NCBI GenBank assembly: GCA_029239545.1 | Contig: JARBUQ010000043.1 | Coordinates: 1-14,032 of the forward strand | Length of the DNA stretch: 14,032 bases | Direction of reading: 5' to 3' | DNA from: Paenibacillus sp. | GTDB taxonomy: Bacteria > Bacillota > Bacilli > Paenibacillales > NBRC-103111 | Part shown: positions 7,014 to 13,751 of the stretch, in pieces | Layout: each line of letters opens with the position of its first letter | How positions within the stretch are numbered: the first letter of the stretch is position 1 | Made by a program: the position numbers and the translations under genes | The notes under the pieces: model-generated | What the model saw: only the letters and a program-made list of their open reading frames with translations | Databases searched by the model: none | What the model was told of the DNA's origin: nothing

Positions 7014-8420
7014 ATGAAGCTCAAGTACAATACCACTTGGATACGCAACCCGCTTAATCCGGTATTGCCTCCGATCAGCGGCAGCGCTTATGACAACAGT
7101 AATGTGATGAATCCATGGTGCCTGAAGGACGAGGAGAGCGGGCAATATCGACTGTATTACGGAGGGGGTGTCGCAGGCGGACACCGCCGTATTTGTCTTG
7201 CAACGGTTGATTTCGATGAGGTTAACGACCCGACGCAATGGGAGCGGCACGGTCCGTTATTCGACGTCGGGGAGCCGGGCAGCTTCGATGGCGACTGGTG
7301 TGTCCTGCCTCATGCGGTGAAGCAAGAGGATGGCAGCTTGCGCATTTATTATACGGGCAACAGCGGAATCGGGACTTCGTTGGATCGCTTCCCGGGACTG
7401 GGCGTAGCAATATCCGAAGACGGCAAGACATTCCGCAAGCACGAGAATAATCCGATTATTCCCGTATCCGGCAAGCCGGGTGATTCTGATGCATTGGGCA
7501 TCGCAGGTGGTTCCGTACTGCAGGTGACCTTGCCGGACGGGTCCAGGGAATGGAGATTTTATTATACAGGCTGTCCAACATTAGGCGGAGATGTGTTCCT
7601 CGATCAGCAGAAGCGTATTTGTCTGGCGGTATCTTCTGACGGCTTGAACTGGGAGAAGCGTGGAACAGTGATGGTTCGGGATCCTCATCGTGATTACGAG
7701 AATATCGCGGTTGCAGGCCCAGTAGTGAGCCAGCATGCAGATGGCAGCTACCGTATGTGGTACTCTGCAATTGGCACAAGATGGGGCTTTTACTCGATCT
7801 GTTATGCGGAGTCACAGGATGGGCTGACTTGGAACAAAGGCTCCAACTACGGCGATAATCTGCAGCTGGGACCGCAGCCAAATTCGAGGTGGGAGAATCA
7901 GATGGTGGAATATCCGAGTGTGATCCAAGAGGCCGATGGCAGCATGCGTCTGTTCTACACGGGCAACGGATATGGCAAAGGAGGAGTTGGCACAGCGGTT
8001 TCGACCCCGCTTCGAGCTACTCCGGATGGCAATGCTGTTCATGTTGCCGACACAAGGAAGGGTTCAGCATGGAAAGTAACGGCTCCGCAGTCGATTACTT
8101 GGAATGGCGGTTCACATGAGGGCTCATCCCCAATTATATGGCATGGTCCCGATCATACGGGTACGATCTGGTATGAGGATACGATTAAGCCTGGTCTGGA
8201 TCTAAGAGTCATTGTGAGCCATCATGCCGAGGGGCTGCAGCTGCGGGTGACGCTGATGAACGATACCGAGCACGCCTTGAAGGATGTACAATTAGTCATT
8301 GATAGTACAGCTCTTGCACCAGGGCAGCAAATCCTGCTAAGCACTTGGGAAGATCCGTTCGTTGATTTGGAGCCGGGAATCGTCCATACCGCTGTCGGAT
8401 ATTTGCGCTTGGCCGAATAA
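7014..8420 (+). CDS. Five-bladed beta-propeller glycoside hydrolase-like protein (GH43/GH32/GH130 type fold)
   Basis: A 468-residue protein without signal peptide. Five repeated strand motifs mark the five blades: YRLYYGG (45-51), LRIYYTG (109-115), WRFYYTG (180-186), YRMWYSA (246-252) and MRLFYTG (311-317). Between them lie the usual strand pairs such as GLGVAISEDGKTF, RICLAVSSDGLNW and SICYAESQDGLTW. Acidic residues at blade starts (D40, E41, D92, D94, D158, E229, E299) are candidates for catalysis, but I cannot fix the catalytic triad or the family. Residues from about 340 to 468 form a separate domain, probably a beta-sandwich. ATG 7014 is chosen because GGGAG (7000-7004) is 9 nt upstream; GTG at 7005 or 7011 would be too close. 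Its strong promoter, the operator and the divergent GH109-like gene suggest induction by a glycan breakdown product. A cytoplasmic enzyme acting on imported oligosaccharides is likely. Confidence 0.85.
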   Translation: MKLKYNTTWIRNPLNPVLPPISGSAYDNSNVMNPWCLKDEESGQYRLYYGGGVAGGHRRICLATVDFDEVNDPTQWERHGPLFDVGEPGSFDGDWCVLPHAVKQEDGSLRIYYTGNSGIGTSLDRFPGLGVAISEDGKTFRKHENNPIIPVSGKPGDSDALGIAGGSVLQVTLPDGSREWRFYYTGCPTLGGDVFLDQQKRICLAVSSDGLNWEKRGTVMVRDPHRDYENIAVAGPVVSQHADGSYRMWYSAIGTRWGFYSICYAESQDGLTWNKGSNYGDNLQLGPQPNSRWENQMVEYPSVIQEADGSMRLFYTGNGYGKGGVGTAVSTPLRATPDGNAVHVADTRKGSAWKVTAPQSITWNGGSHEGSSPIIWHGPDHTGTIWYEDTIKPGLDLRVIVSHHAEGLQLRVTLMNDTEHALKDVQLVIDSTALAPGQQILLSTWEDPFVDLEPGIVHTAVGYLRLAE

Positions 8421-8431
8421 CTCGAGTATAG

Positions 8432-8575
8432 GTGCTAGCGTACCTGGATTTCGGGAATGAGAGCGTGCAGGGGCAAGGGGATTTGCTTAGGCAGTTCTTA
8501 ATGGATGTAAATTATGAATATATAGAAGAAGAACCGTCCTGTTGGACGGTTCTTCTTCTATATATGAGGGATTGA
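8432..8575 (+). pseudogene. Possible gene relic in the intergenic region
   Basis: A 47-codon open frame from GTG 8432 to TGA 8573-8575 reads in a protein-like way, with LDFGNESVQGQGDLL, then RQFLMDVNYEYIEEE, before running into the terminator hairpin. A TAG stands immediately upstream and there is no proper ribosome binding site, so it is unlikely to be a functional gene. It may be the end of a lost gene. I do not recognise the family, and chance is a fair alternative. Confidence 0.2.
8518..8565 (+). terminator. Terminator of the propeller hydrolase, 22-bp perfect stem
   Basis: Positions 8518-8539 are exactly complementary to 8544-8565, with a TGTT tetraloop. The GC-rich top is ACCGTCC/GGACGGT; below it AGAAGAAGA pairs with TCTTCTTCT, followed by ATATAT. 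On the plus strand the 3' arm is U-rich and acts as the release tract. The structure lies 98 nt after the hydrolase stop codon. Being nearly symmetric in base type, it could also stop transcripts from the other side. Confidence 0.8.
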
Positions 8576-8607
8576 ACTGGAATCGGTCTGTAGACTGATT
8601 CCGGTTC
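8574..8607. terminator. Second hairpin directly after the terminator
   Basis: A 15-bp stem, 8574-8588 with 8593-8607, closes a TGTA loop; two of the pairs are G-T wobbles (78/03 and 85/96 of the 8500/8600 numbering). It starts 8 nt after the 22-bp hairpin. No U-tract follows on the plus strand, so its role as terminator is uncertain. It might be a processing or stability element or part of the leader of the next gene. Confidence 0.45.
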
Positions 8608-8673
8608 CGCTCACAGATTGATTACTTACTTCGGTGAACCTGTCACAATAAAAGGAACAAGTAGCATGAAGGG

Positions 8674-9129
8674 ATGATGCGGCTTATGAGAACGGTATAT
8701 AACCAGAAGGATGAAACATTGGAGCTGCGGGCAATGTTCGTATCACTGGCCAAGGCATGGGACAATGGAGATGGAGCGGCATTCGCAGACTGCTTCACGG
8801 AGGATTGCGATTACGTCACATTCAGTGGGGACCATCTGAAGGGTCGCAAGGAAGTGGCCGATATGCATCAGAAGCTGTTCGATGGTGTATTGCGGGGATC
8901 TAAGATGGAAGGAGAGGGAGTATCATCAATCCGTTTCATATCGAATGAACTCGCCATTGTGCACAACGTGGGCACCATTCGACTGAGATGGCAGAAGAAA
9001 GCTCCGAAGGGACGCAATTCGATCAATACCAATGTGGTCGTGAAGGAGCACGGGACATGGCGAATATCCGCCTTTCACAATTGCCGGATCAAGGCGCCGA
9101 ATTTTGTTCAGAAGTGGATGATGAAGTGA
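8674..9129 (+). CDS. SnoaL-like / SgcJ-EcaC family protein (NTF2-like fold)
   Basis: A small 151-residue protein of the cone-shaped NTF2-like fold, the usual length for the SgcJ/EcaC group. LAKAWDNGDGAAFADCFTED (26-45) is the typical first helix pair, followed by CDYVTFSG and LKGRKEVADMHQKLF (56-69), then VGTIRLRW (99-106) and VVVKEHGTWRISAFHNCRI (121-139). The conserved D, F and H residues line a pocket in the family, which binds or modifies small hydrophobic molecules; many members have no known reaction. The start is ambiguous: ATG 8674, 8677 and 8686 are all in frame, and AAGGG at 8669-8673 fits 8686 best by spacing (12 nt), giving 147 residues. It stands alone between the hairpins and the microsatellite. 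Function cannot be read from context. Confidence 0.8.
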   Translation: MMRLMRTVYNQKDETLELRAMFVSLAKAWDNGDGAAFADCFTEDCDYVTFSGDHLKGRKEVADMHQKLFDGVLRGSKMEGEGVSSIRFISNELAIVHNVGTIRLRWQKKAPKGRNSINTNVVVKEHGTWRISAFHNCRIKAPNFVQKWMMK

Positions 9130-9165
9130 GTGGTAAAGGAAGAATTGAGAAGTTGGAAGTTGGAA

Positions 9166-9236
9166 GTGAAGAGGTGAAGAGGTGAAGAGGTGAAGAGGTG
9201 AAGAGGTGAAGAGTGAAGGGGTGAAGAGGTGAAGAG
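9166..9236. repeat. 8-bp tandem repeat GTGAAGAG
   Basis: Six consecutive GTGAAGAG units occupy 9166-9213, and two more lie at 9221-9236 after a one-off GTGAAGGG-like interruption. The tract starts 36 nt after the stop codon of the SnoaL-like gene. The plus strand is almost pure purine apart from one T per unit. It is a slippage-prone microsatellite. The open frame it creates on the minus strand (Leu/His/Ser/Thr/Phe-rich) is low complexity and not a gene. Confidence 0.9.
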
Positions 9237-9249
9237 TGGAAAGTGGAGA

Positions 9250-9333
9250 GTGAAGAGTGAAGAGTGAAGAGCGAAGAGTGAAGAGTGAAGAGTGAAGAGT
9301 GAAGAGTGAAGAGTGAAGAGTGAAGAGTGAAGA
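9250..9333. repeat. 7-bp tandem repeat GTGAAGA, 12 units
   Basis: Twelve heptamers run without a break. Only the fourth (9271-9277, GCGAAGA) differs, by one base. The unit is the octamer of the preceding tract minus its last G, so the two arrays probably share an origin. The array ends in GTGAAGG at 9334. No gene is visible from 9334 to 9422. Confidence 0.92.
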
Positions 9334-9422
9334 GTGAAGGTGAACAAAACGGCGAGTTCCTTTGGGTGTATGTTGTGCAGCTATATAAGTTGAATCAAAG
9401 TTTAGTATAGCGAGCGAACGAT

Positions 9423-9461
9423 TACCTTAAGCAGCTCATACAGCGATGTCAGACTGATGCT
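9423..9461. repeat. Left copy of a diverged 39-bp direct repeat flanking the 51-bp array
   Basis: Aligned without gaps to 9741-9779, 28 of 39 positions agree by hand count. Shared blocks include CCTT, AGC, ATGTC, GACT and a closing GCT. It sits 17 nt before the first 51-bp unit. Confidence 0.5.
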
Positions 9462-9478
9462 ACCGCTCAACAAACTCG

Positions 9479-9733
9479 GACCGACTGATTTAACCCGGGT
9501 TTTCCGGCTTATTTGGCTCAACCAGCTCAGATCGACCGATTTAACCCGGGTTTTCCGGCTTATTTGGCTCAACCAGCTCAGATCGACCGATTTAACCCGG
9601 GTTTTCCGGCTTATTTGGCTCAACCAGCTCAGACCGACCGATTTAACCCGGGTTTTCCGGCTTATTTGGCTCAACCAGCTCAGACCGACTGATTTAACCC
9701 GGGTTTTCCGGCTTATTTGGCTCAATCAGCTGG
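9479..9733. repeat. 51-bp tandem minisatellite, five units
   Basis: CCCGGG recurs at 9494, 9545, 9596, 9647 and 9698, exactly 51 bp apart. Each unit starts GAYCGAYYGATTTAACCCGG and continues through GGTTTTCCGGCTTATTT to CAACCAGCTCA; variation is limited to a few C/T changes near the start, and the last unit diverges at its end (TCAGCTGG). Every unit contains the palindrome AACCCGGGTT. A degenerate partial unit precedes at about 9465-9478. Because 51 is a multiple of three and the unit lacks stops in some frames, open frames appear on both strands, but none has a ribosome binding site and both are most simply by-products of the repeat. Confidence 0.93.
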
Positions 9734-9740
9734 GACGGAC

Positions 9741-9779
9741 TGCCTTGAGTAGCCTATCTAGCCATGTCTGACTAACGCT
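9741..9779. repeat. Right copy of the diverged 39-bp direct repeat
   Basis: Partner of 9423-9461, 28 of 39 identical positions in the same orientation, 8 nt after the last 51-bp unit. The pair brackets the minisatellite symmetrically. Confidence 0.5.
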
Positions 9780-9802
9780 CACATTACTTTCTATCGTAAC
9801 AC

Positions 9803-9937
9803 TTATACAGTGTTGAAGAATTCTCCTACGTCACGCCCGACTCCAAACTGCCCCATCAACCCGCCCAGCAACTGCCCCTCAGACACCAAAAAAGCCTCTG
9901 GAATAAGCTCCCCGACGGCGTTATTTATACGACTATT
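9803..9937 (-). pseudogene. Possible C-terminal gene relic
   Basis: On the minus strand 44 codons between an in-frame TAA (9938-9940) and TAA (9803-9805) read in a protein-like way, with VGELIPEAFLVSEGQLL and then GGLMGQFGVGRDVGEFF. There is no start codon with a ribosome binding site and the upstream frame is closed, so if real this is the remnant of a decayed gene. I do not recognise the family. The rest of 9780-10054 shows nothing else I can support. Confidence 0.2.
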
Positions 9938-10054
9938 TTATTCAAGACCTTATTCGACATCATACCAAATCGTTAAGAAACAGTCTATACTTCGGGGCGA
10001 ATTTTATATACAGTTGGATTGCCGGCAATAACCGAAGAAATGGAGTGTTGCTCG

Positions 10055-11035
10055 TTGGAATTTACTTGTCATCTCGATCAATCTGATCTGCAGGATTATG
10101 TAGGAGAGGTTTTGGGCTCCGGTTATTTGGTGACGGGTGTAACCAGAATGCATGGCGGTGCGCAAAAGGTGGTATACAAGATCGACTGCAGGAATGGTTT
10201 TAGCTGTGTGCTGTATGTGTGGGATCTGACGATGAATTATTTTCAAGAGGAAATAGAGAACGAAGCTACACATGAGCGATCCTACGGCGGGCAGTTATTT
10301 GAATTAAACAACAAGTATTTAACGCAGCTAGGTATTCGAACCCCTGCTCTCTATCATCTGAATAAGGCAAAAAGCCGCTATCCTTTCGATTATGCACTCG
10401 TTGAATATGTAGATGGGCTTAAGGCCGAAGCTTACTTGCGTCATTCTGACCCTCAAACCCAGGATCAAGTGTTTCAGAGGTTAGGCGAAATGCTGGCCGG
10501 CATGCATGGCACTGAAAGGCAAACTTTCGGAGCGTTGAGTCTTAACACGGGCGGCTTGGGGCCCTGTCATCTAGTACAGATGGAAAATGCAAAACAACAG
10601 CTATCCTATGCCGCCCAACATATAGACAGCATAAGGGCCAGACACAATAAGCTGCTCGATATGCTGGATAAGCTTGAATCAAACATCCAGCCTAGAAACC
10701 GCTACGGTTTTATACATGGGGAGCTAGGTCCTGACCACGTATTGGTTAACGCCAGCTTGGAGCCGTATTTGATCGATATCGAAGGGGCTGAGTTTTTTGA
10801 TATTGAGCATGAGCACAGCTTTCTAAAGTTCCGATTCGGGGATGCATATAAATATCTTGAGAATGATGCGCTCGATGCTGACAGGCTGCTATTTTATCGG
10901 TTCCATCATCATATATCGCTAACCTCGGGTGGGCTGAAGCTGCTTCATAGAGGATTTCCAGATCAACAATTTGCCAAAAGCCTGGCCGATCATCATTCCC
11001 AATGTGCTCTGCAATTTCTTACTAGTGGACAATGA
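10055..11035 (+). CDS. Phosphotransferase enzyme family protein (aminoglycoside phosphotransferase fold)
   Basis: About 326 residues with the kinase-like APH fold. The N-lobe has VTRMHGGAQKVVYKIDC, where GGAQK (34-38) replaces the glycine-rich loop and K42 is a candidate for the ATP lysine. The hinge is YALVEYVDG. The catalytic loop reads IHGELGPDHVLV (221-228 for HGELGPDH), against HGDLHPGN in classical aminoglycoside kinases, so both the catalytic Asp and the metal-binding Asn are changed. YLIDIEGAEFFDIEHE (D241, E243) is the DFG-like segment. This HGE pattern may be shared by a subgroup of unknown substrate, so antibiotic resistance should not be assumed. The start is uncertain: TTG 10055 has GGAGTG at 10042-10047; ATG 10040 and TTG 10019 are in frame but have no good site. 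It is monocistronic, downstream of the repeat region. Confidence 0.8.
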   Translation: MEFTCHLDQSDLQDYVGEVLGSGYLVTGVTRMHGGAQKVVYKIDCRNGFSCVLYVWDLTMNYFQEEIENEATHERSYGGQLFELNNKYLTQLGIRTPALYHLNKAKSRYPFDYALVEYVDGLKAEAYLRHSDPQTQDQVFQRLGEMLAGMHGTERQTFGALSLNTGGLGPCHLVQMENAKQQLSYAAQHIDSIRARHNKLLDMLDKLESNIQPRNRYGFIHGELGPDHVLVNASLEPYLIDIEGAEFFDIEHEHSFLKFRFGDAYKYLENDALDADRLLFYRFHHHISLTSGGLKLLHRGFPDQQFAKSLADHHSQCALQFLTSGQ

Positions 11036-11060
11036 AGCATTAAATCTCGCCTTCCCCACT

Positions 11061-11104
11061 CCTCCTCCAATGTACACGTGAGTGAGCGGAACAGGAGGTT
11101 TTCT
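11061..11104 (+). terminator. Weak candidate terminator of the phosphotransferase gene
   Basis: CCTCCT (11061-11066) can pair with AGGAGG (11093-11098), which is followed by TTTTCT. The stem is only 6 bp and the loop 26 nt, so this is a tentative call. Confidence 0.25.
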
Positions 11105-11189
11105 CAAGCAATGAGGGCCGGGTCGTAAAAGTCGCCAGTTTGTAACAGTTGTAATTGGTAGTGAAACTAAAAGGGCCGGTAATATATGG

Positions 11190-11246
11190 TACACTGGAGG
11201 TATGAATAAAAGCAGCACATTCGAGCCCAAGGCGGTGGAGATATGA
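11190..11246 (+). promoter_or_regulatory. Extended -10 promoter and 14-codon leader frame before the epimerase gene
   Basis: TGGTACACT at 11188-11195 looks like an extended -10 element; no clear -35 is present. Six nt later an ATG (11202) opens a 14-codon frame whose TGA (11244-11246) overlaps the epimerase ATG (11243) as ATGA. The predicted transcription start would fall on or next to that first ATG, so if translated the small frame would be leaderless and could couple to the epimerase. This rests on position only; the region may simply be a short 5' leader. Confidence 0.35.
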
Positions 11247-12145
11247 AGATAGCGGTTGCCGGAGGAAGCGGATTTATAGGGAGCCATCTCATTAAATACA
11301 TGCAACAACAGGGCGATGAAGTCACGCTTATCTCGAGATCGAACAGAGGGCAATCCGGAAGCCAATCCGGGAACTCCTTGCCTGTTATTACCTGGAATGA
11401 TCTGCTTGCTCAGAAGGATCGGCTGGAAGGCTTGGATGCGATTGTGAATTTGTCCGGGGAAACGATTAATCAGAGATGGACGCCTGCTGCCAAGCAGCGC
11501 ATTATTCAGTCGCGGCTGGATACGGCGGAGCGGGTTGGGAAGCTGGTAGACGCTCTGGAGCGGAAGCCGAAGGTGGTGATCAACGGCTCTGGCATGTCCA
11601 TCTATGGAAGCTCTGAGACCGATACGTATGATGAGCGCAGTCCGAAGCGGTTGACGGATTTTCTCACGGAAGTGATTGAAGTGTGGGAGCAAGCGGCGGA
11701 TGATCATATTCGCGGAACGCGTCTGGTGAAGCTTCGGGTGGGGCTGGTGCTCGGGACGGATGGAGGGGCTTTGCCCAAGATGGCGCTTCCTTATAAAATG
11801 GGGGTCGGAGGCCGTGTCGGTCCTGGACGTCAGTGGATGTCGTGGATCCATATAAACGATATAATCCGGTTGATTCGCCATTGCATCGAGCGGGAGGATA
11901 TCTCGGGACCTGTTAATGCAACGGCTCCGAATCCGGTTCGCAATGACGAGTTCGGACAAGCGCTTGGACGTGCCATGCATCGGCCGCATTGGATGCCTGT
12001 GCCGTCGGCTGCTCTTAAGTTATTGTTCGGAGAGATGTCGGTACTAGTGTTAACAGGTCAAAAGGTGCTGCCAAGAACTGCGCTGGAGCATGGCTTCACA
12101 TTTCGCTTCGCGCACATTGATGAGGCTCTCAAAGACTTATATTAG
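11243..12145 (+). CDS. TIGR01777 family NAD(P)-binding epimerase-like protein
   Basis: A 300-residue extended short-chain dehydrogenase/reductase protein, the usual length for the YfcH/YfhF-type group. AGGSGFIGSHL (6-16) is the dinucleotide-binding loop. DAIVNLSGETINQRWT (65-80), QSRLDTAERV (89-98), NGSGMSIYG (114-122) and LRVGLVLGTDGGALPKM (164-180) are characteristic of the family, as is WMSWIHINDIIRLI (198-211). The C-terminal part, PVNATAPNPVRNDEFGQAL (223-241) to VLPRTALEHGFTFRF (275-289), is the DUF1731 domain. A classical YxxxK catalytic pair is not evident, as usual here, and the substrate is unknown. A short imperfect repeat gives GQSGSQSGN at 36-44. AAGG at 11230-11233 is a modest ribosome binding site. 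Confidence 0.92.
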   Translation: MKIAVAGGSGFIGSHLIKYMQQQGDEVTLISRSNRGQSGSQSGNSLPVITWNDLLAQKDRLEGLDAIVNLSGETINQRWTPAAKQRIIQSRLDTAERVGKLVDALERKPKVVINGSGMSIYGSSETDTYDERSPKRLTDFLTEVIEVWEQAADDHIRGTRLVKLRVGLVLGTDGGALPKMALPYKMGVGGRVGPGRQWMSWIHINDIIRLIRHCIEREDISGPVNATAPNPVRNDEFGQALGRAMHRPHWMPVPSAALKLLFGEMSVLVLTGQKVLPRTALEHGFTFRFAHIDEALKDLY

Positions 12146-12220
12146 TTGATTCGCTGGGTACACTAGAACTATGAAAATCTACGGAAAACCATTGAATAAG
12201 CGGAATTAGCAAGTATGCAC

Positions 12221-12249
12221 TTGACATAGCATGTGAGGTATCGTTAACT
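12221..12249 (+). promoter_or_regulatory. Promoter of the glutamate dehydrogenase gene
   Basis: A perfect -35 box TTGACA (12221-12226), 17-nt spacer, and TTAACT (12244-12249) as a weak -10, giving a leader of about 35 nt. A short dyad, CAAGT-atgc-ACTTG (12210-12223), overlaps the -35 box and could be a regulator site. A second possible -10, TACACT at 12159-12164, lies upstream without a clear -35. Confidence 0.5.
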
Positions 12250-12289
12250 GGTAGTGTAGGTTTTTTATTATTGGGAAAAAGGTGAAAAG

Positions 12290-13579
12290 ATGAGCAGTGG
12301 GGCAAACAAACGGATTGTAATGGGAGCAAGTAAGCCAGCATTGAGCAATGATGTGCTTACTTCTACACAAAGTGTCATTCATGAAGCGCTTGACCGACTT
12401 GGATTCGATGAAAGCTATTATGAATTGTTGAAGGAGCCGCTTCGTTTGATGACGGTTCGTATTCCTGTGAAGATGGATGACGGCAAGTCCAAGGTGTTCA
12501 CCGGATTCCGTGCCCAGCATACGGATGCGGTTGGTCCGACTAAAGGCGGGATTCGCTTTCATCCTAATGTGACAGCCGAGGAAGTGTCGGCTTTATCGCT
12601 TTGGATGACATTGAAGTGCGGGATTTTCGACTTGCCGTATGGCGGGGGAAAAGGCGGGATCATATGCGATCCGCGTCAAATGTCCTTATCGGAAGTAGAG
12701 CGGCTTGCACGCGGTTATGTTAGAGCCATTAGCCAGATCGTAGGACCGAACAAAGATATTCCGGCACCGGATGTATATACGAATGCACAGATTATGGCTT
12801 GGATGCTGGACGAGTACAGCCGCATTCGGGAATATGATTCCGCGGGCTTCATCACAGGGAAACCGCTCGTTCTGGGTGGGTCCCAGGGACGGGAGAAAGC
12901 AACCTCGCTTGGTGTAGCGATTGCGCTTCGTGAAGCGGCTGCAGTTCAAGGCCTCGGTCTCAAAGGGTTGAAAGTGTGTATCCAGGGCTTCGGCAACGTC
13001 GGCAGCTTCCTGGCTGAGATATTGGATCAGTGGGGAGCAACAATAGTCGGAATCAGTGACGTGAACGGCGGGATCTACAATGAGGAAGGACTGGATATCC
13101 AGAATCTGTTGGATCGACGCGATTCGTTCGGCAGTGTAACCAGCCTGTTCACCAACCGTTTGACCAACGATGAGTTCCTTACCCTGCCATGTGACGTGCT
13201 CGTTCCGGCGGCGCTGGAGAATCAGATTACGATGGATAATGTGAATAACATCCAGGCCAAGATGATCGTTGAAGCGGCTAACGGCCCAACCTCGCTCGAA
13301 GCAACAGGTGTTCTACATGAGCGTGGCATTATGGTCGTGCCGGACGTGCTTGCCAATGCAGGCGGTGTTACCGTATCCTACTTCGAGTGGGTGCAGAACA
13401 ATCAAGGGTATTACTGGCCTGAAGAGGAAGTGAACAGCAAGCTGGAGTTGAAGATGGTGGAAGCGGTGCATAAGGTACTGAACATGGCCAAGTCCCGCAA
13501 GATCACGCCTCGCCTGGCAGCCTACATGGTCGGTGTGCAAAAGTACGCGGAAGCAAGCAAGCTGCGCGGTTGGGTGTAG
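12290..13579 (+). CDS. gudB: NAD-type glutamate dehydrogenase (RocG/GudB family)
   Basis: A 429-residue Glu/Leu/Phe/Val dehydrogenase, the length of hexameric bacterial enzymes. It interconverts glutamate with 2-oxoglutarate and ammonia. The dimerisation/substrate domain shows GPTKGGIRFHP (82-92, with substrate lysine K85), MTLKCG (K109) and the active-site lysine in LPYGGGKGGI (K121); APDVYT has the conserved D161. The motif GKPLVLGGSQGREKATS (190-206) precedes the nucleotide domain with CIQGFGNVGSF (230-240). C-terminal ANAGGVTVSYFEWVQN (355-370) is complete, so no truncation. ATG 12290 follows AAAAAGGTG by 5 nt. In Bacillus the rocG type is arginine-induced and the gudB type is constitutive; the sequence does not separate them, so the symbol is tentative. 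No biosynthetic partner (gltAB) is adjacent, which fits a catabolic role. Confidence 0.95.
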   Translation: MSSGANKRIVMGASKPALSNDVLTSTQSVIHEALDRLGFDESYYELLKEPLRLMTVRIPVKMDDGKSKVFTGFRAQHTDAVGPTKGGIRFHPNVTAEEVSALSLWMTLKCGIFDLPYGGGKGGIICDPRQMSLSEVERLARGYVRAISQIVGPNKDIPAPDVYTNAQIMAWMLDEYSRIREYDSAGFITGKPLVLGGSQGREKATSLGVAIALREAAAVQGLGLKGLKVCIQGFGNVGSFLAEILDQWGATIVGISDVNGGIYNEEGLDIQNLLDRRDSFGSVTSLFTNRLTNDEFLTLPCDVLVPAALENQITMDNVNNIQAKMIVEAANGPTSLEATGVLHERGIMVVPDVLANAGGVTVSYFEWVQNNQGYYWPEEEVNSKLELKMVEAVHKVLNMAKSRKITPRLAAYMVGVQKYAEASKLRGWV

Positions 13580-13751
13580 GAAGCCGTTTTAGCAGACAAG
13601 AGACAAAGAGACAAGAGATATGAGAAAGATAGCCGACAAGCGGCCTGCGCGCGATACTCTAGTGGGATGAGAATAGCTGCGAGTGGTGCTGAGGATGGCG
13701 AATCGAGCAATATAGAATGGACTAAGTCCTGGGGTAGGTTCAAATAAAAAG

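Noticed and set aside
9108..9347. Minus-strand frame rich in Leu, His, Ser, Thr and Phe
   Set aside because: It is the translation of the GTGAAGA(G) microsatellite and overlaps the SnoaL-like gene end.
9479..9733. CRISPR array
   Set aside because: The full 51-bp unit is nearly identical in all copies, so there are no unique spacers, and no cas genes are present.
9402..9771. Open frames on both strands through the 51-bp repeats
   Set aside because: A 51-bp unit keeps any stop-free frame open for as long as it repeats. There is no ribosome binding site, and the changes between units do not favour synonymous sites on either strand.
8421..10054. Insertion sequence or integrated mobile element
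   Set aside because: No transposase or integrase remnant, no terminal inverted repeats and no target duplication could be seen; only tandem repeats and hairpins.
10919..11989. Long open frame of 356 codons on the minus strand
   Set aside because: It lies antisense to the epimerase gene and the end of the phosphotransferase gene, is rich in Arg, His, Pro and Ser, has no ribosome binding site and no recognisable motif. Both plus-strand genes are clearly real.
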